A DNA stretch of 64,000 nucleotides from contig NZ_QAOW01000002.1 in assembly GCF_003051005.1 (NCBI RefSeq), positions 372,001 to 436,000 of the forward strand, in the 5' to 3' direction. The translations under genes and the position numbers were made by a program. The DNA comes from Rhodococcus sp. OK519. Lineage in GTDB: Bacteria; Actinomycetota; Actinomycetes; Mycobacteriales; Mycobacteriaceae. The stretch's first letter is position 1, and each line of letters begins with the position of its first letter. Below are positions 46,820 through 55,180 of the stretch, in pieces. The notes beneath the pieces were generated by a model. That model worked only from the letters and a program-made list of their open reading frames with translations, was not told the origin of the DNA and ran no database searches.

Positions 46820-48585
46820 CACCCCCCGCCGCCCCCGACGTCCTGATCGTCGGCACCGGGTTCTCCGGTCTCTGCATGGCAATACGGTTGAAGGAGGCCG
46901 GGTTCGACGACTTCGTCATTCTCGAGAAGGCGGCGGATGTAGGTGGGACGTGGCGCGAGAACACGTACCCCGGGTGCGGGTGCGACGTGATGTCGCTGAT
47001 GTACTCGTTTTCCTTCGCGCCCAACCGGCGATGGACCCGCATGTACGCCCGGCAACCCGAGATCCTCGACTACATCCGGCGCGTCGTCGACGACTACGAC
47101 CTGGCGCGGTACATCCGCTTCGATTCCGAGGTGGCGGGTTACGACTTCGACCAGACCGCAGACCGGTGGACCGTCCGCACCGCATCCGGCGATGTGTACC
47201 GGCCGCGAATCGTCATCGCCGGTCCCGGCCCCCTCCACAAGCCGCACATCCCCACCCTTTCCGGGCGGGAACGATTCGCGGGCAAGATGTTCCACTCGGC
47301 CGAGTGGGATCACGACGTCGACCTTGCCGGCAAGCGGGTGGCGGTGATCGGCACCGGGGCCAGTGCAGTGCAGTTCGTTCCGGAGGTCGCAAAGCAAGCC
47401 GCCCACCTCGACGTGTTCCAGCGGACCGCGCACTGGATCCTGCCCAAGCTGGACCGCCCGATCACCCCCACCGAGAAACGCCTGTTCGACGCGGTCCCGG
47501 GCGCCCGGAAGGCGTACCGCGGGGCGATCTACTGGACTCACGAATCGCTCATTGCCGGGTTCATGCACCCGCGCCTGATGGCCGGTCTCGAACGGGCGGC
47601 CCGGGGTCTGCTGCGCCGCCAAGTGCCGGATCGACGACTGCGTGCGACGCTCACCCCGGACTACACGATCGGCTGCAAGCGAATCCTGGTGTCCAGTAAC
47701 TATTATCCGACGCTGCAGCGCGAGAACGTGGACCTGGTGACATCGGGGATCGCCGAGTTCACCGCGTCCGGCATCCGGACCGTCGACGGCGTCGAGCACC
47801 CGGCGGACGTCGTCGTGTTCGGCACGGGGTTCGAGATCGGCGAGCGGTTCGAGCACGAGCACATCGTCGGACGCGGCGGACAGACGATTCAGCAGGCGTG
47901 GCGTGACGGCATGGAGGGCTACCTCGGGGTCGCGGTGACCGGATTCCCGAACTTCTTCCTCATGATGGGGCCCAATTCCGGGGGTGGGAACCAGTCGATC
48001 GTCTTCGTGATCGAGGCCCAGGCGCACTACATCCTCGAATGCCTCCGGGCGATGGCCGACCGCGACGCCACCCGCATCGAGGTCCGCGCCGGGACGCAAC
48101 ACGACTTCAACCGCCAGGTGCACCGCAAACTCGAAGGCTCCGTGTGGAACTCGGGCGGCTGTGACAGCTGGTATCTCGACCGCACCGGCCGCAACCGCGC
48201 GGCCTGGCCCGGCTCGAGCGTGTCGTACTGGATGCGGACGCGCCACCCCGACCTCGGCGCGTTCGATCTCAGTTCGGCCTCCGACCGCGACGAGGAGGAC
48301 TATCGGGGGCCGGCCGTGCTCGAGGGCGCCGGCCTGGCGCTGGACGTGGCCGTCCATCTGACGGGGCACATGGATCCGATCGACGGGAACTACCACTGGT
48401 ACGGCCAGATCCGCGGCGACGACCGCGTCGCACAGCTGAAGCGGCCCGACGCCGGCACGCCCACCCTGAGGATCGGTGACGGCCCCACCGTGGACGCATC
48501 GCTCACCGAGCGCGATCCGTGGGGGCATTTCCGCGTCACGGGTGTCGGCGCTCCCCCGTTCGCCCTCGACGATCTGGTGGTTTGA
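46816..48585 (+). CDS. FAD-dependent Baeyer-Villiger-type monooxygenase with C-terminal DUF4873
   Basis: 589 residues from GTG 46816 ([18 protein letters not shown]). Rossmann motif 1 is [12 protein letters not shown]; the BVMO fingerprint is [15 protein letters not shown] (FxGxxxHxxxW); the second Rossmann motif is [13 protein letters not shown]. The last ~100 residues ([19 protein letters not shown] to the end) are a DUF4873 domain, known fused to such monooxygenases in mycobacteria and Rhodococcus. It would insert oxygen into ketones or oxidise heteroatoms using NADPH. Coupled to the diiron oxygenase by start-stop overlap. Confidence 0.93.
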   Translation: MTPPAAPDVLIVGTGFSGLCMAIRLKEAGFDDFVILEKAADVGGTWRENTYPGCGCDVMSLMYSFSFAPNRRWTRMYARQPEILDYIRRVVDDYDLARYIRFDSEVAGYDFDQTADRWTVRTASGDVYRPRIVIAGPGPLHKPHIPTLSGRERFAGKMFHSAEWDHDVDLAGKRVAVIGTGASAVQFVPEVAKQAAHLDVFQRTAHWILPKLDRPITPTEKRLFDAVPGARKAYRGAIYWTHESLIAGFMHPRLMAGLERAARGLLRRQVPDRRLRATLTPDYTIGCKRILVSSNYYPTLQRENVDLVTSGIAEFTASGIRTVDGVEHPADVVVFGTGFEIGERFEHEHIVGRGGQTIQQAWRDGMEGYLGVAVTGFPNFFLMMGPNSGGGNQSIVFVIEAQAHYILECLRAMADRDATRIEVRAGTQHDFNRQVHRKLEGSVWNSGGCDSWYLDRTGRNRAAWPGSSVSYWMRTRHPDLGAFDLSSASDRDEEDYRGPAVLEGAGLALDVAVHLTGHMDPIDGNYHWYGQIRGDDRVAQLKRPDAGTPTLRIGDGPTVDASLTERDPWGHFRVTGVGAPPFALDDLVV

Positions 48586-48650
48586 CGCTCGCCCGCCACC
48601 GGGGGTCCGGAGTCTGCGGTCGAGCGTGGATAGTTCGAACGGGGCCCCGT

Positions 48651-49433
48651 GTGCTCCCCGGAGGCGGAACACTGGATCCAGAACAATCGAGTTCGCTGTT
48701 GGACACCGCAGTCAGCTACGGCAACGAAGAAGCGGTCGGCCGCGCAATCGCGGCCTCCGGCGTCGCGCGTGAGGAACTGTTCGTCACCACGAAGTTGTGG
48801 ATCCAGGACTCGCGCGACGGCGCCGCCGAGGACGCCACGAAACGATCCTTCGACGCCTCCCTGAACCGTCTCGGCCTGGACTACCTGGATCTGTATCTGA
48901 TCCACCAGCCCTTCGACGACTACTACGGAGAATGGCGGGCGATGCAGGACCTGCATCGTCAGGGACTGATCCGGGCAATCGGGGTCGCAAACTTCTACCC
49001 CGATCGGCTGGTCGATCTCATCGAGCACAACGAGATAGCTCCTGCGGTCAACCAGATCGAGACACACCCGTTCTTCCAGCGGAGCGACTACCAGGAGCAG
49101 ATGACCGCGCTCGGTGTGCAGATCCAGTCGTGGGGGCCCTTCGCCGAGGGCCGCAACAACCTGTTCACCGACCCCACCCTGACCGCGATCGCCGACGCCC
49201 ACGGCAAGTCTGTGGCCCAGGTCGTGCTGCGCTGGCTCACCGAACGCGGCGTCGTGGTGATCCCGAAGTCTGTCCGACCCGAACGCATGGCGGAGAACTT
49301 CGACATCTTCGACTTCACCCTCAGTGACGAGGACATGGCGCGCATCGCCGGCCTGGATGCGGGCGCCTCGCTGTTCTTCGACCACCGCGACCCCGAGATG
49401 GTGCGCCGGCTCAGCAGCCGTAAATACACCTGA
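48651..49433 (+). pseudogene. 5'-truncated aldo/keto reductase
   Basis: Recognisable family sequence begins at [19 protein letters not shown] (Asp at 48702) and continues to the normal C-terminus. The catalytic Asp, Tyr, Lys (TTKLW) and His (LIHQPF) survive, but the first beta strand, the 'G.G' start and about 40 residues are missing. Upstream, in the same frame, only Arg/Gly-rich sequence is found (GTG at 48651 gives 260 residues). The 5' end was probably lost by deletion after the monooxygenase. It could still be translated but is unlikely to fold normally. Confidence 0.65.
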
Positions 49434-49482
49434 GCCCACGGGCCGCGACGGTATCCGGCAAACGAGATCTCGATGTCTCGAT

Positions 49483-49788
49483 CTACTGCTGGTTCGCCGC
49501 CATGTACTGATCGTCGCCGACGGGTTCCTGCCAGGTGGTGGGGTCCTGTCCGTCGGGGAGTGCTTCGAGCATCGCGAGGTGACTCATGAAGGTGTCCGCA
49601 CCGGCGCCGTGCCAGTGCTCCTCGTCGGGTGGGCAGACCACGGTGTCGCCGGCGCGGACTCGGACGATGTGGCCGTCGCGGGTGCCGACCAAACCGACAC
49701 CTTCCGTGACGTGGAGGGTTTGGCCGACGGCGTGGCGATGCCAGTTGGTGCGGGCTCCTGGCGTGAAACGCACGAGCGCGACGGTCAT
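49483..49788 (-). CDS. Cupin-domain protein, probably 5'-truncated
   Basis: Frame of 101 residues from ATG 49788 (MTVALVRFTPGARTNWHRH). It has both cupin motifs: GARTNWHRHAVGQTLHVTEG and CPPDEEHWHGAGADTFMSHLAM, with metal ligands HxH, Gln and His. Similar sequence extends slightly upstream (IYSGTEPSR) but without a proper start, and the usual N-terminal strands are missing. Extension to ATG 49896 would overlap the reductase at 49835. The homologues I know are 120-130 residue quercetinase-like cupins. Neighbours suggest a recombination scar. Confidence 0.6.
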   Translation of the reverse strand: MTVALVRFTPGARTNWHRHAVGQTLHVTEGVGLVGTRDGHIVRVRAGDTVVCPPDEEHWHGAGADTFMSHLAMLEALPDGQDPTTWQEPVGDDQYMAANQQ

Positions 49789-49834
49789 CCGCGACGGTTC
49801 GGTGCCGCTGTAGATGGGGGTTGTGACTGGACTA

Positions 49835-50689
49835 CTACTTGCCGCTGTAGACCGGGAAAACGCTGTCCTCGCCGTAGTCTCGGGCGCGCATGCCACGCAG
49901 GGTGTCCATGTCCTCGTCGGAAATGACGAAGTCCACCTCGGCGTTGCTGCGCATGTGCTCCGGGTTGGCCGTCTTGGGAAGCGACACGGTTCCCAACTGC
50001 ACGGTGTAGCGGATACAAAGCTGTGGCACCGTCACCGAGTACCGATCGGCCATCGCTGCGACCTCCGGGTTCTTCAGGATCTTGCCATGAGCGATCGGCG
50101 AATACGCTTCCACGAGAACGCTCTTGCTTTCGCAGTAGGCGAGGAGTTCGGCCGGAGTGTTGCCCGCATGGACCAGCAACTGGTTCACCTGCGGTGCAAC
50201 GGCGCAGACGTCGAGGATGTTCTCGAGATCCTTCTGCTCGAAGTTGGACACCCCGATCGAGCGAAGCTTGCCCGCGTTGTAGGCGTCTTCGAGGGCCCGC
50301 CAGGCCTCGCGGTTGCCCTCGGCGTAGTCACCGCCCCGGAAATCGTCCCAGGGCTGCGGGCTGTGGATCAGCATCAGATCGATGTAGTCGAGCCCCAGGG
50401 CGGCAAGCGAACCTTCGATGGCGGCGACCGCCCCGTCGTAGTTCTTGATCTCGGCGGCCAGCTTGGTGGACACGAACAGTTCGTCACGCGCGACGCCGCA
50501 GCTGCGGACTCCTTCGCCGACTCCACGCTCGTTGCCGTAGGCCTGCGCGGTGTCGATGTTGCGGTATCCGATCGCGACAGCATCCTTCACCGCGCGAGCA
50601 GCTTTGTCGTCATCGATGAACCAGGTCCCCAGACCCAGCTTGGGGATCTGGACCCCACCCGTCAGTGTGTATGTCTCGTTCAAGATCAT
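49835..50689 (-). CDS. Aldo/keto reductase
   Basis: 284 residues from ATG 50689 (MILNETYTLTGGVQIPKLG), AAGGAGC upstream. GLGTWFIDDDKAARAV, NIDTAQAYGNERGVGEG (Asp and Tyr), FVSTKLAAEI (Lys) and LMLIHSPQPWDDF (His) form the catalytic tetrad. SIGVSNFEQKDLENIL and SLPKTANPEHMRSNAEV are NADPH-binding. The full N-terminal 'GVQIPKLGLGT' strand is present, in contrast to the truncated gene at 48651. Reduces aldehydes or ketones, substrate unknown. Confidence 0.93.
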   Translation of the reverse strand: MILNETYTLTGGVQIPKLGLGTWFIDDDKAARAVKDAVAIGYRNIDTAQAYGNERGVGEGVRSCGVARDELFVSTKLAAEIKNYDGAVAAIEGSLAALGLDYIDLMLIHSPQPWDDFRGGDYAEGNREAWRALEDAYNAGKLRSIGVSNFEQKDLENILDVCAVAPQVNQLLVHAGNTPAELLAYCESKSVLVEAYSPIAHGKILKNPEVAAMADRYSVTVPQLCIRYTVQLGTVSLPKTANPEHMRSNAEVDFVISDEDMDTLRGMRARDYGEDSVFPVYSGK

Positions 50690-50889
50690 GCGGCTCTGCT
50701 CCTTCGTTTCCTTCGGAGCGCACCATCGGGGCCCGCGCGGTTCCGGGCGCCACCAACGCTCACCCACTTCACGCTACGGGCGCGACACCCGTCGGTGGCA
50801 GACCCTGTCAGGACCCCTCACAGCCGGGTCTCCCTCAGGTCGAGATCAGAGAAGATCAGAGAGCTGCACATTCGGCTCTACAGAGGGAA

Positions 50890-50929
50890 GTCCGGCGTCG
50901 ACCCCCTCCCCCGAGGATCGACGCCGGAC
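50890..50929. terminator. Hairpin in the intergenic region
   Basis: GTCCGGCGTCGA (50890-50901) and TCGACGCCGGAC (50918-50929) form a perfect 12-bp stem with a 16-base C-rich loop. It has no U-tract and lies between two divergent starts, so a terminator role is odd. It may be a leftover from a lost gene or an RNA structure in the kinase leader. Confidence 0.4.
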
Positions 50930-50994
50930 AGTCAAAGGGTGTGAGGGGGCCACCACGATCCCGCTCACGATCACTTCACGGCATACATCGGGCA

Positions 50995-51018
50995 CCCGCT
51001 GTAACGCGTTACAGCGGG
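50995..51018. promoter_or_regulatory. 24-bp perfect palindrome upstream of histidine kinase
   Basis: CCCGCTGTAACG (50995-51006) is followed directly by its exact reverse complement (51007-51018). The core TGTAACGCGTTACA looks like a TetR-family operator. It ends 46 bp before the kinase start at 51065. No TetR gene with obvious connection is adjacent. Confidence 0.75.
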
Positions 51019-51064
51019 AAACAACCGAATTCCCGGCATGTTTACCGGCGCATATGCTGCGTGC

Positions 51065-52750
51065 ATGGCGGAGAACGGCAACTGGGACCTCGGGGAGCAC
51101 GACAACCTGGAGGAACTGCTCGCCGACATGCACAGTCGTCTCGTGGACAGTGTCGCGACCCCGGCCCGGCTGCGCGAACTCCTCGAGGCAGTCCTCGTCG
51201 TCGGGGCCGGGCTGGAACTCGACTCGATCCTGCAGCGCATCGTGCAGGCGGCGACGACCCTGCTCGACGCGCGGTACGGCGCACTCGGTGTCCGGAATCC
51301 CGACGGCGGATTGTCGGAGTTCGTGTACGAGGGCATCAGCGCGGACCAGCGGGCGCGGATGGGGCATCTCCCCGAGGGACACGGGCTGCTGGGCCTGCTG
51401 ATGGAGCACCCCCGCCCGGTCCGGGTCACGCACCTCGGCGCGCATCCGGCGTCGGTCGGGTTCCCGCCGAACCACCCGCCGATGGACAGCTTCCTCGGCA
51501 TGCCGATCATCGTGCGCGGCCAGGTGTTCGGCAGCATCTATCTCACCGAGAAGCGCACCGGGCCGGAGTTCACCGACGAGGACGAGACGATCCTCGACGC
51601 GCTGGCCACGTCGGCGGGCGTCGCGATCGACAACGCGCACCTGTTCGAGGAGTCCCGCACCCGCGAACGCTGGGTCACCGCTCTCCGTTCGTCCAATGCG
51701 CGACTGCTGTCCGGCGGCTCGATCGACGAGGCGCTCGATCTCCTGGTGACCCGCACCCGCGACCTCTGTTCCGCCAGCGGCGCGTATGTGCTGGTGGTCG
51801 AGGACGGGTACGACGGCATCGTCGAGGCCGCGTCGTCCGAGGACGGACCCCGCCCCGGCGCCCACATCGACCTGTCGGAATCCGATCTGCTGCCCGTTCT
51901 CCATGGACGTCGGCCTGCCCTGCTCGACGAGCACGCCCGTCTCGGCCCGTTCGGCACCGAGCGCCCGGTGCGGGTCGCCGCGCTGCCGCTGTCCACCACG
52001 TCGGGTGTCGCCGGACTGCTGGTGGTGACGCGCGCGGGCACCAACAGTTGGGCCGCTGACGAGATCACCCGGCTCGGCTCGATGGCCGACTCCGCCGCCC
52101 TCGCCGTCGAGTTCGCCGACCAGCAGCACCGACGACGCCAGTTCGACGTGCTGGCCGACCGTGACCGCATCGCGCGTGACCTCCACGACAACGTCATCCA
52201 GCAGTTGTTCGCGACGGGGATGAGCCTGCAGAGTCTGCTGCTGGACACCAAGGCGCCGCTTCCCGAAGCCGCGGCCGGCACCGTCGTCCAGTCGGTGTCC
52301 CAGCTCGATCGGATGATCCACGAGATCCGCACCACGATCTTCGACCTGCAGACCACCGGCGACCAGGCCGGCACGAGCCTGCGCCGCCGTCTACTGGACG
52401 CGATCGGCGACCTGACGACCCGCTCCGAACTGGTGCCCAACGTCCAATTCACCGGTGCGATAGACACACTCGTGCCGCCGCGGATCCACCCGCACGCCGA
52501 GGCAGTGCTGCGGGAGGGGCTCAGCAATGCGCTCCGGCATGCCGCCGCGACCACGATCGACGTCGTCATCGACGCCGCCGACCGTCTGACGATCCGGATC
52601 TGCGACGACGGCGTGGGCGTGCCCGAGACGTCGCGACGCAGCGGCCTCGACAACCTGGCCCGGCGGGCCGAGCAGTGCGGCGGCACCTTCACCCTGCTGC
52701 CGGGCGTCAGCTGCGGCACCGAGCTGACGTGGCGGGTGCCGTTGCGGTAG
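51065..52750 (+). CDS. devS: GAF-domain sensor histidine kinase, DosS/DosT-like
   Basis: 561 residues from ATG 51065 (MAENGNWDLGEHDNLEELL). Two GAF domains (about residues 55-190 and 220-360) precede a HisKA_3 dimerisation helix with the phospho-acceptor in DRIARDLHDNVIQQLFATGM, and an HATPase (EAVLREGLSNALRHAAAT, ICDDGVGVP, GLDNLARRAEQCGG). The first GAF has AHPASVGFPPNHPPMDSFLGMP and FGSIYLTEKR, closely like the heme-binding GAF of DosS, so O2/NO/CO sensing is likely. No transmembrane segment. Its presumed partner, the DosR-like regulator, is 4 kb away on the other strand. Confidence 0.85.
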   Translation: MAENGNWDLGEHDNLEELLADMHSRLVDSVATPARLRELLEAVLVVGAGLELDSILQRIVQAATTLLDARYGALGVRNPDGGLSEFVYEGISADQRARMGHLPEGHGLLGLLMEHPRPVRVTHLGAHPASVGFPPNHPPMDSFLGMPIIVRGQVFGSIYLTEKRTGPEFTDEDETILDALATSAGVAIDNAHLFEESRTRERWVTALRSSNARLLSGGSIDEALDLLVTRTRDLCSASGAYVLVVEDGYDGIVEAASSEDGPRPGAHIDLSESDLLPVLHGRRPALLDEHARLGPFGTERPVRVAALPLSTTSGVAGLLVVTRAGTNSWAADEITRLGSMADSAALAVEFADQQHRRRQFDVLADRDRIARDLHDNVIQQLFATGMSLQSLLLDTKAPLPEAAAGTVVQSVSQLDRMIHEIRTTIFDLQTTGDQAGTSLRRRLLDAIGDLTTRSELVPNVQFTGAIDTLVPPRIHPHAEAVLREGLSNALRHAAATTIDVVIDAADRLTIRICDDGVGVPETSRRSGLDNLARRAEQCGGTFTLLPGVSCGTELTWRVPLR

Positions 52751-52763
52751 AGCCCGCACTGCA

Positions 52764-55103
52764 TCAACCCTCGTGCCGTGGTCCGGACGCTCGAGTTGCC
52801 GCGCGGCCGAGGTAGCGGCCGGTGACGGACGCAGTGGAGTGGATCAGTTCGTGGGGGCCGCCTTCGAACACGACGATGCCACCGTGGTGGCCTGCGCCGG
52901 GGCCGATGTCGATGATGTGATCGGCGTGGGCGATGACTCGCAGGCTGTGCTCGATGACGATGATCGTGGCTCCGGCGTCGACGAGCTCGTCGAAGAGCTG
53001 GAGCAGGCGGTCGACATCGGTACCGTGAAGGCCCGCAGTCGGCTCATCCAGGACGATTCTCAACTCGCTGACGTCGTCGATGTCCCCGAGGTGTCGGGCG
53101 AGCAGCAGGCGTTGACGCTCACCGCCGGAGAATGTGTCGAGGCTCTGGCCGATCGAGAGGTAGCCGAGACCGACCCGTTCGATCCACCGGAGCCGCTCAG
53201 CGATGTCGGGGCGCTCGGCAAGAACGTCGATCGCCTGGGCCGGATTCATCGCCAGGAGGTCTGCAATCGTGTGGCCACGGAAGGTGGCGGCCAGCGTGGT
53301 GGTGTTGAAGCGTGATCCGCCACAGGCGTCACACTCGGTGTGCACGTTATCGAGGAAGGCGAGGTCGGTGACAATGCTGCCCTTGCCCTTGCAGACAGGG
53401 CATGCCCCGCGCCCGTTCGCGCTGAACCAGGACTGATGAAGACCTGTGGCCGCGCTGAAAACGCTACGAATCGGCTCGGCAATCCCGAGAACGGTGATGG
53501 GGGTCGAGCGGATACCGCCCCTCAGCGGGGCCTGGTCCACGACCAGGAAGCTCGGATGTTGACGAGGCAGCTCGATCGTGAACAGAGTGCTCTTCCCGGA
53601 GCCCGCGACACCGGAGGCGGCGACGAACACACCGAGCGGAACCTCGACAGTGACGTCGCGCAGGTTGTGAGTGCATGCCTCCCTGATCGTCACCGATCCG
53701 CGGGGCGTTCTGATCCGTTCCCGCACGCGGATCGGGTTCTCGAGCATGCGGCCAGTTTCGGTGTCTGCCTGGAGAAGCCCTGCGGGAGTGCCCTCGTAGC
53801 GGATGGTGCCGCCGTTCGTTCCGCCGCCGGGGCCGAGGTCGATGATGTGATCGGCGGCCTCGATGACACTGGGGTGGTGCTCGACGACCAGAACGGTGTT
53901 GTGCGCGTCGCGGAGCTGGGCGAGCAGTTCGAGAAGCCGGTGCACGTCATGCGGGTGAAGACCGGTGCTCGGCTCATCGAATACGTAGCTCACGTCGCTG
54001 AGCGCACTGCCGAGGTGCCGGACGATCTTGACGCGCTGAGCCTCACCCCCCGAGAGGGAACTCGAGTCGCGGTCGAGGCTGAGGTAGCCGAGCCCCACGG
54101 TGTCGAGGGCATCGAGCCGGTCTCCGACAGCCCGGAGCAGCGGCGCCACTGCGGTCGACTGCACGCCCGCGGCGACCTCGAGCAGGTCGCTGACCGGCAG
54201 AGCCGACCAGTCCGAGATCGAACGACCGTCGATCAGGCTCTTACGCGCGCGTTCGTTCAGTCGCGTACCGCCGCAGTCCGGGCAGCTGCGGCGCGTCACG
54301 ATCTGATCCAGCGCCGCCTTCTCCTCGTCGGTGAGCCGCGATGGCCGCCTACGCAGATACGAGTTCCGTAGCCTCGGCAGGATTCCGTCGAAGATCCCCG
54401 AATCCGGGTACTCGGGATCGGGATTCGCCAGCCGCAGTCCCTGCGCGTTCAGCAAGCTGTCCAGCTGGGCCGACGACAGGGATGCGAGCGGGAGGTCGGG
54501 GTCCACGAGGCCGGCGTGCACGAGCCGCTTCCATCGATAGGTGCCGGGCGCAAAGGTCGGGAACCGCACCGCGCCCTCCCGCAGACTCCGCGAGGGATCG
54601 AGCAGCCGTGTCAGATCGATGTCGTCGACGGTGCCGATGCCCTCGCAACGAAGGCACATTCCGTTCGGGTCGTTGAACGAGTATGCGGGTGAGAATCCTG
54701 CCGAGGGCTCGCCGACCCGCGAGAACAGCAGGCGCAGCAGGGGCGCGATGTCGCTTGCGGTGCCGACGGTCGAACGGGTGCTGCCCGTGAAACGGCGCTG
54801 GTCGACGATCGTGGTGAACGTCAACCCGTCGACCCGGTCGACATCCGCCGGCGGATGCTGCGGAAGTCGGTTCCGTACGAACACCGGGTAGCTCTCCGCG
54901 GCCAGTCGTTCGGCCTCTGCCGCGATCGTGTCGAACGCGAGGGACGACTTCCCCGACCCGGACACGCCGGTGAATACCGTCAATCGATGCTTGGGCACAC
55001 GCACCGAGAGGTTGCGAAGGTTGTTCGTCCGTGCACCCTCGATCGTGATCCACGATCCACGGTCCCGATCGCGCCCCTGAGGTTCACCTGCATCCGGCTT
55101 CAT
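52764..55103 (-). CDS. UvrA-like tandem ABC protein, short form
   Basis: 779 residues from ATG 55103, shorter than UvrA (about 950). Walker A motifs GVSGSGKSSLAFDT and GVAGSGKSTLFTIEL, signatures LSGGEAQRVKIVRHL and FSGGERQRLLLARHL, Walker B YVFDEPSTGLHP and IVLDEPTAGLHG. Zinc motifs CLRCEGIG, CPDCGGTRL, CPVCKGKG and CDACGGSRF are present. The first ATPase half is shorter than normal, so the UvrB-binding part is probably absent. Proteins of this form accompany self-resistance to DNA-binding drugs (DrrC type). It is divergent from the WYL regulator across an operator-like cluster. Confidence 0.9.
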   Translation of the reverse strand: MKPDAGEPQGRDRDRGSWITIEGARTNNLRNLSVRVPKHRLTVFTGVSGSGKSSLAFDTIAAEAERLAAESYPVFVRNRLPQHPPADVDRVDGLTFTTIVDQRRFTGSTRSTVGTASDIAPLLRLLFSRVGEPSAGFSPAYSFNDPNGMCLRCEGIGTVDDIDLTRLLDPSRSLREGAVRFPTFAPGTYRWKRLVHAGLVDPDLPLASLSSAQLDSLLNAQGLRLANPDPEYPDSGIFDGILPRLRNSYLRRRPSRLTDEEKAALDQIVTRRSCPDCGGTRLNERARKSLIDGRSISDWSALPVSDLLEVAAGVQSTAVAPLLRAVGDRLDALDTVGLGYLSLDRDSSSLSGGEAQRVKIVRHLGSALSDVSYVFDEPSTGLHPHDVHRLLELLAQLRDAHNTVLVVEHHPSVIEAADHIIDLGPGGGTNGGTIRYEGTPAGLLQADTETGRMLENPIRVRERIRTPRGSVTIREACTHNLRDVTVEVPLGVFVAASGVAGSGKSTLFTIELPRQHPSFLVVDQAPLRGGIRSTPITVLGIAEPIRSVFSAATGLHQSWFSANGRGACPVCKGKGSIVTDLAFLDNVHTECDACGGSRFNTTTLAATFRGHTIADLLAMNPAQAIDVLAERPDIAERLRWIERVGLGYLSIGQSLDTFSGGERQRLLLARHLGDIDDVSELRIVLDEPTAGLHGTDVDRLLQLFDELVDAGATIIVIEHSLRVIAHADHIIDIGPGAGHHGGIVVFEGGPHELIHSTASVTGRYLGRAATRASGPRHEG

Positions 55104-55115
55104 TCTCTCGACGCT

Positions 55116-55147
55116 ACAATCGATTGTGGACGTATTCTGACCACAAT
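55116..55147. promoter_or_regulatory. Overlapping operator palindromes, UvrA-like / WYL
   Basis: ACAATCGATTGT (55116-55127) is a perfect 12-bp palindrome. It overlaps a second inverted repeat, ATTGTGG (55123-55129) with CCACAAT (55141-55147), 11 bases apart. The three half sites ACAAT, ATTGT and ACAAT fill the 77-bp gap between two divergent starts (55103 and 55181). Binding by the WYL regulator would control both genes. Confidence 0.65.
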
Positions 55148-55180
55148 TCACGGCCTGAGCAGCAGATCAGGGGGTCGGCC

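Larger units (their letters stand above)
50690..51064. other. 375-bp divergent intergenic region with two inverted repeats
   Basis: This region separates the aldo/keto reductase and the GAF histidine kinase. It holds no credible gene. Two unusual structures are listed separately: a 12-bp stem hairpin at 50890-50929 and a 24-bp perfect palindrome at 50995-51018. DosR-type boxes (TTSGGGACT-WWAGTCCC) were sought and not found. Confidence 0.6.

Noticed and set aside
46597-48672. 691-codon frame on the minus strand opposite the flavin monooxygenase
   Set aside because: Shadow of a gene whose FAD, NADPH and BVMO motifs are clear on the plus strand.
49463-49482. CGAGATCTCG palindrome between the truncated reductase and cupin as an operator
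   Set aside because: It lies between two convergent 3' ends; at most a weak terminator stem.
50690-51064. DosR box upstream of the DosS-like kinase
   Set aside because: Only an imperfect GACCC-N9-GGGTC pair is present, not the TTSGGGACT-type motif.
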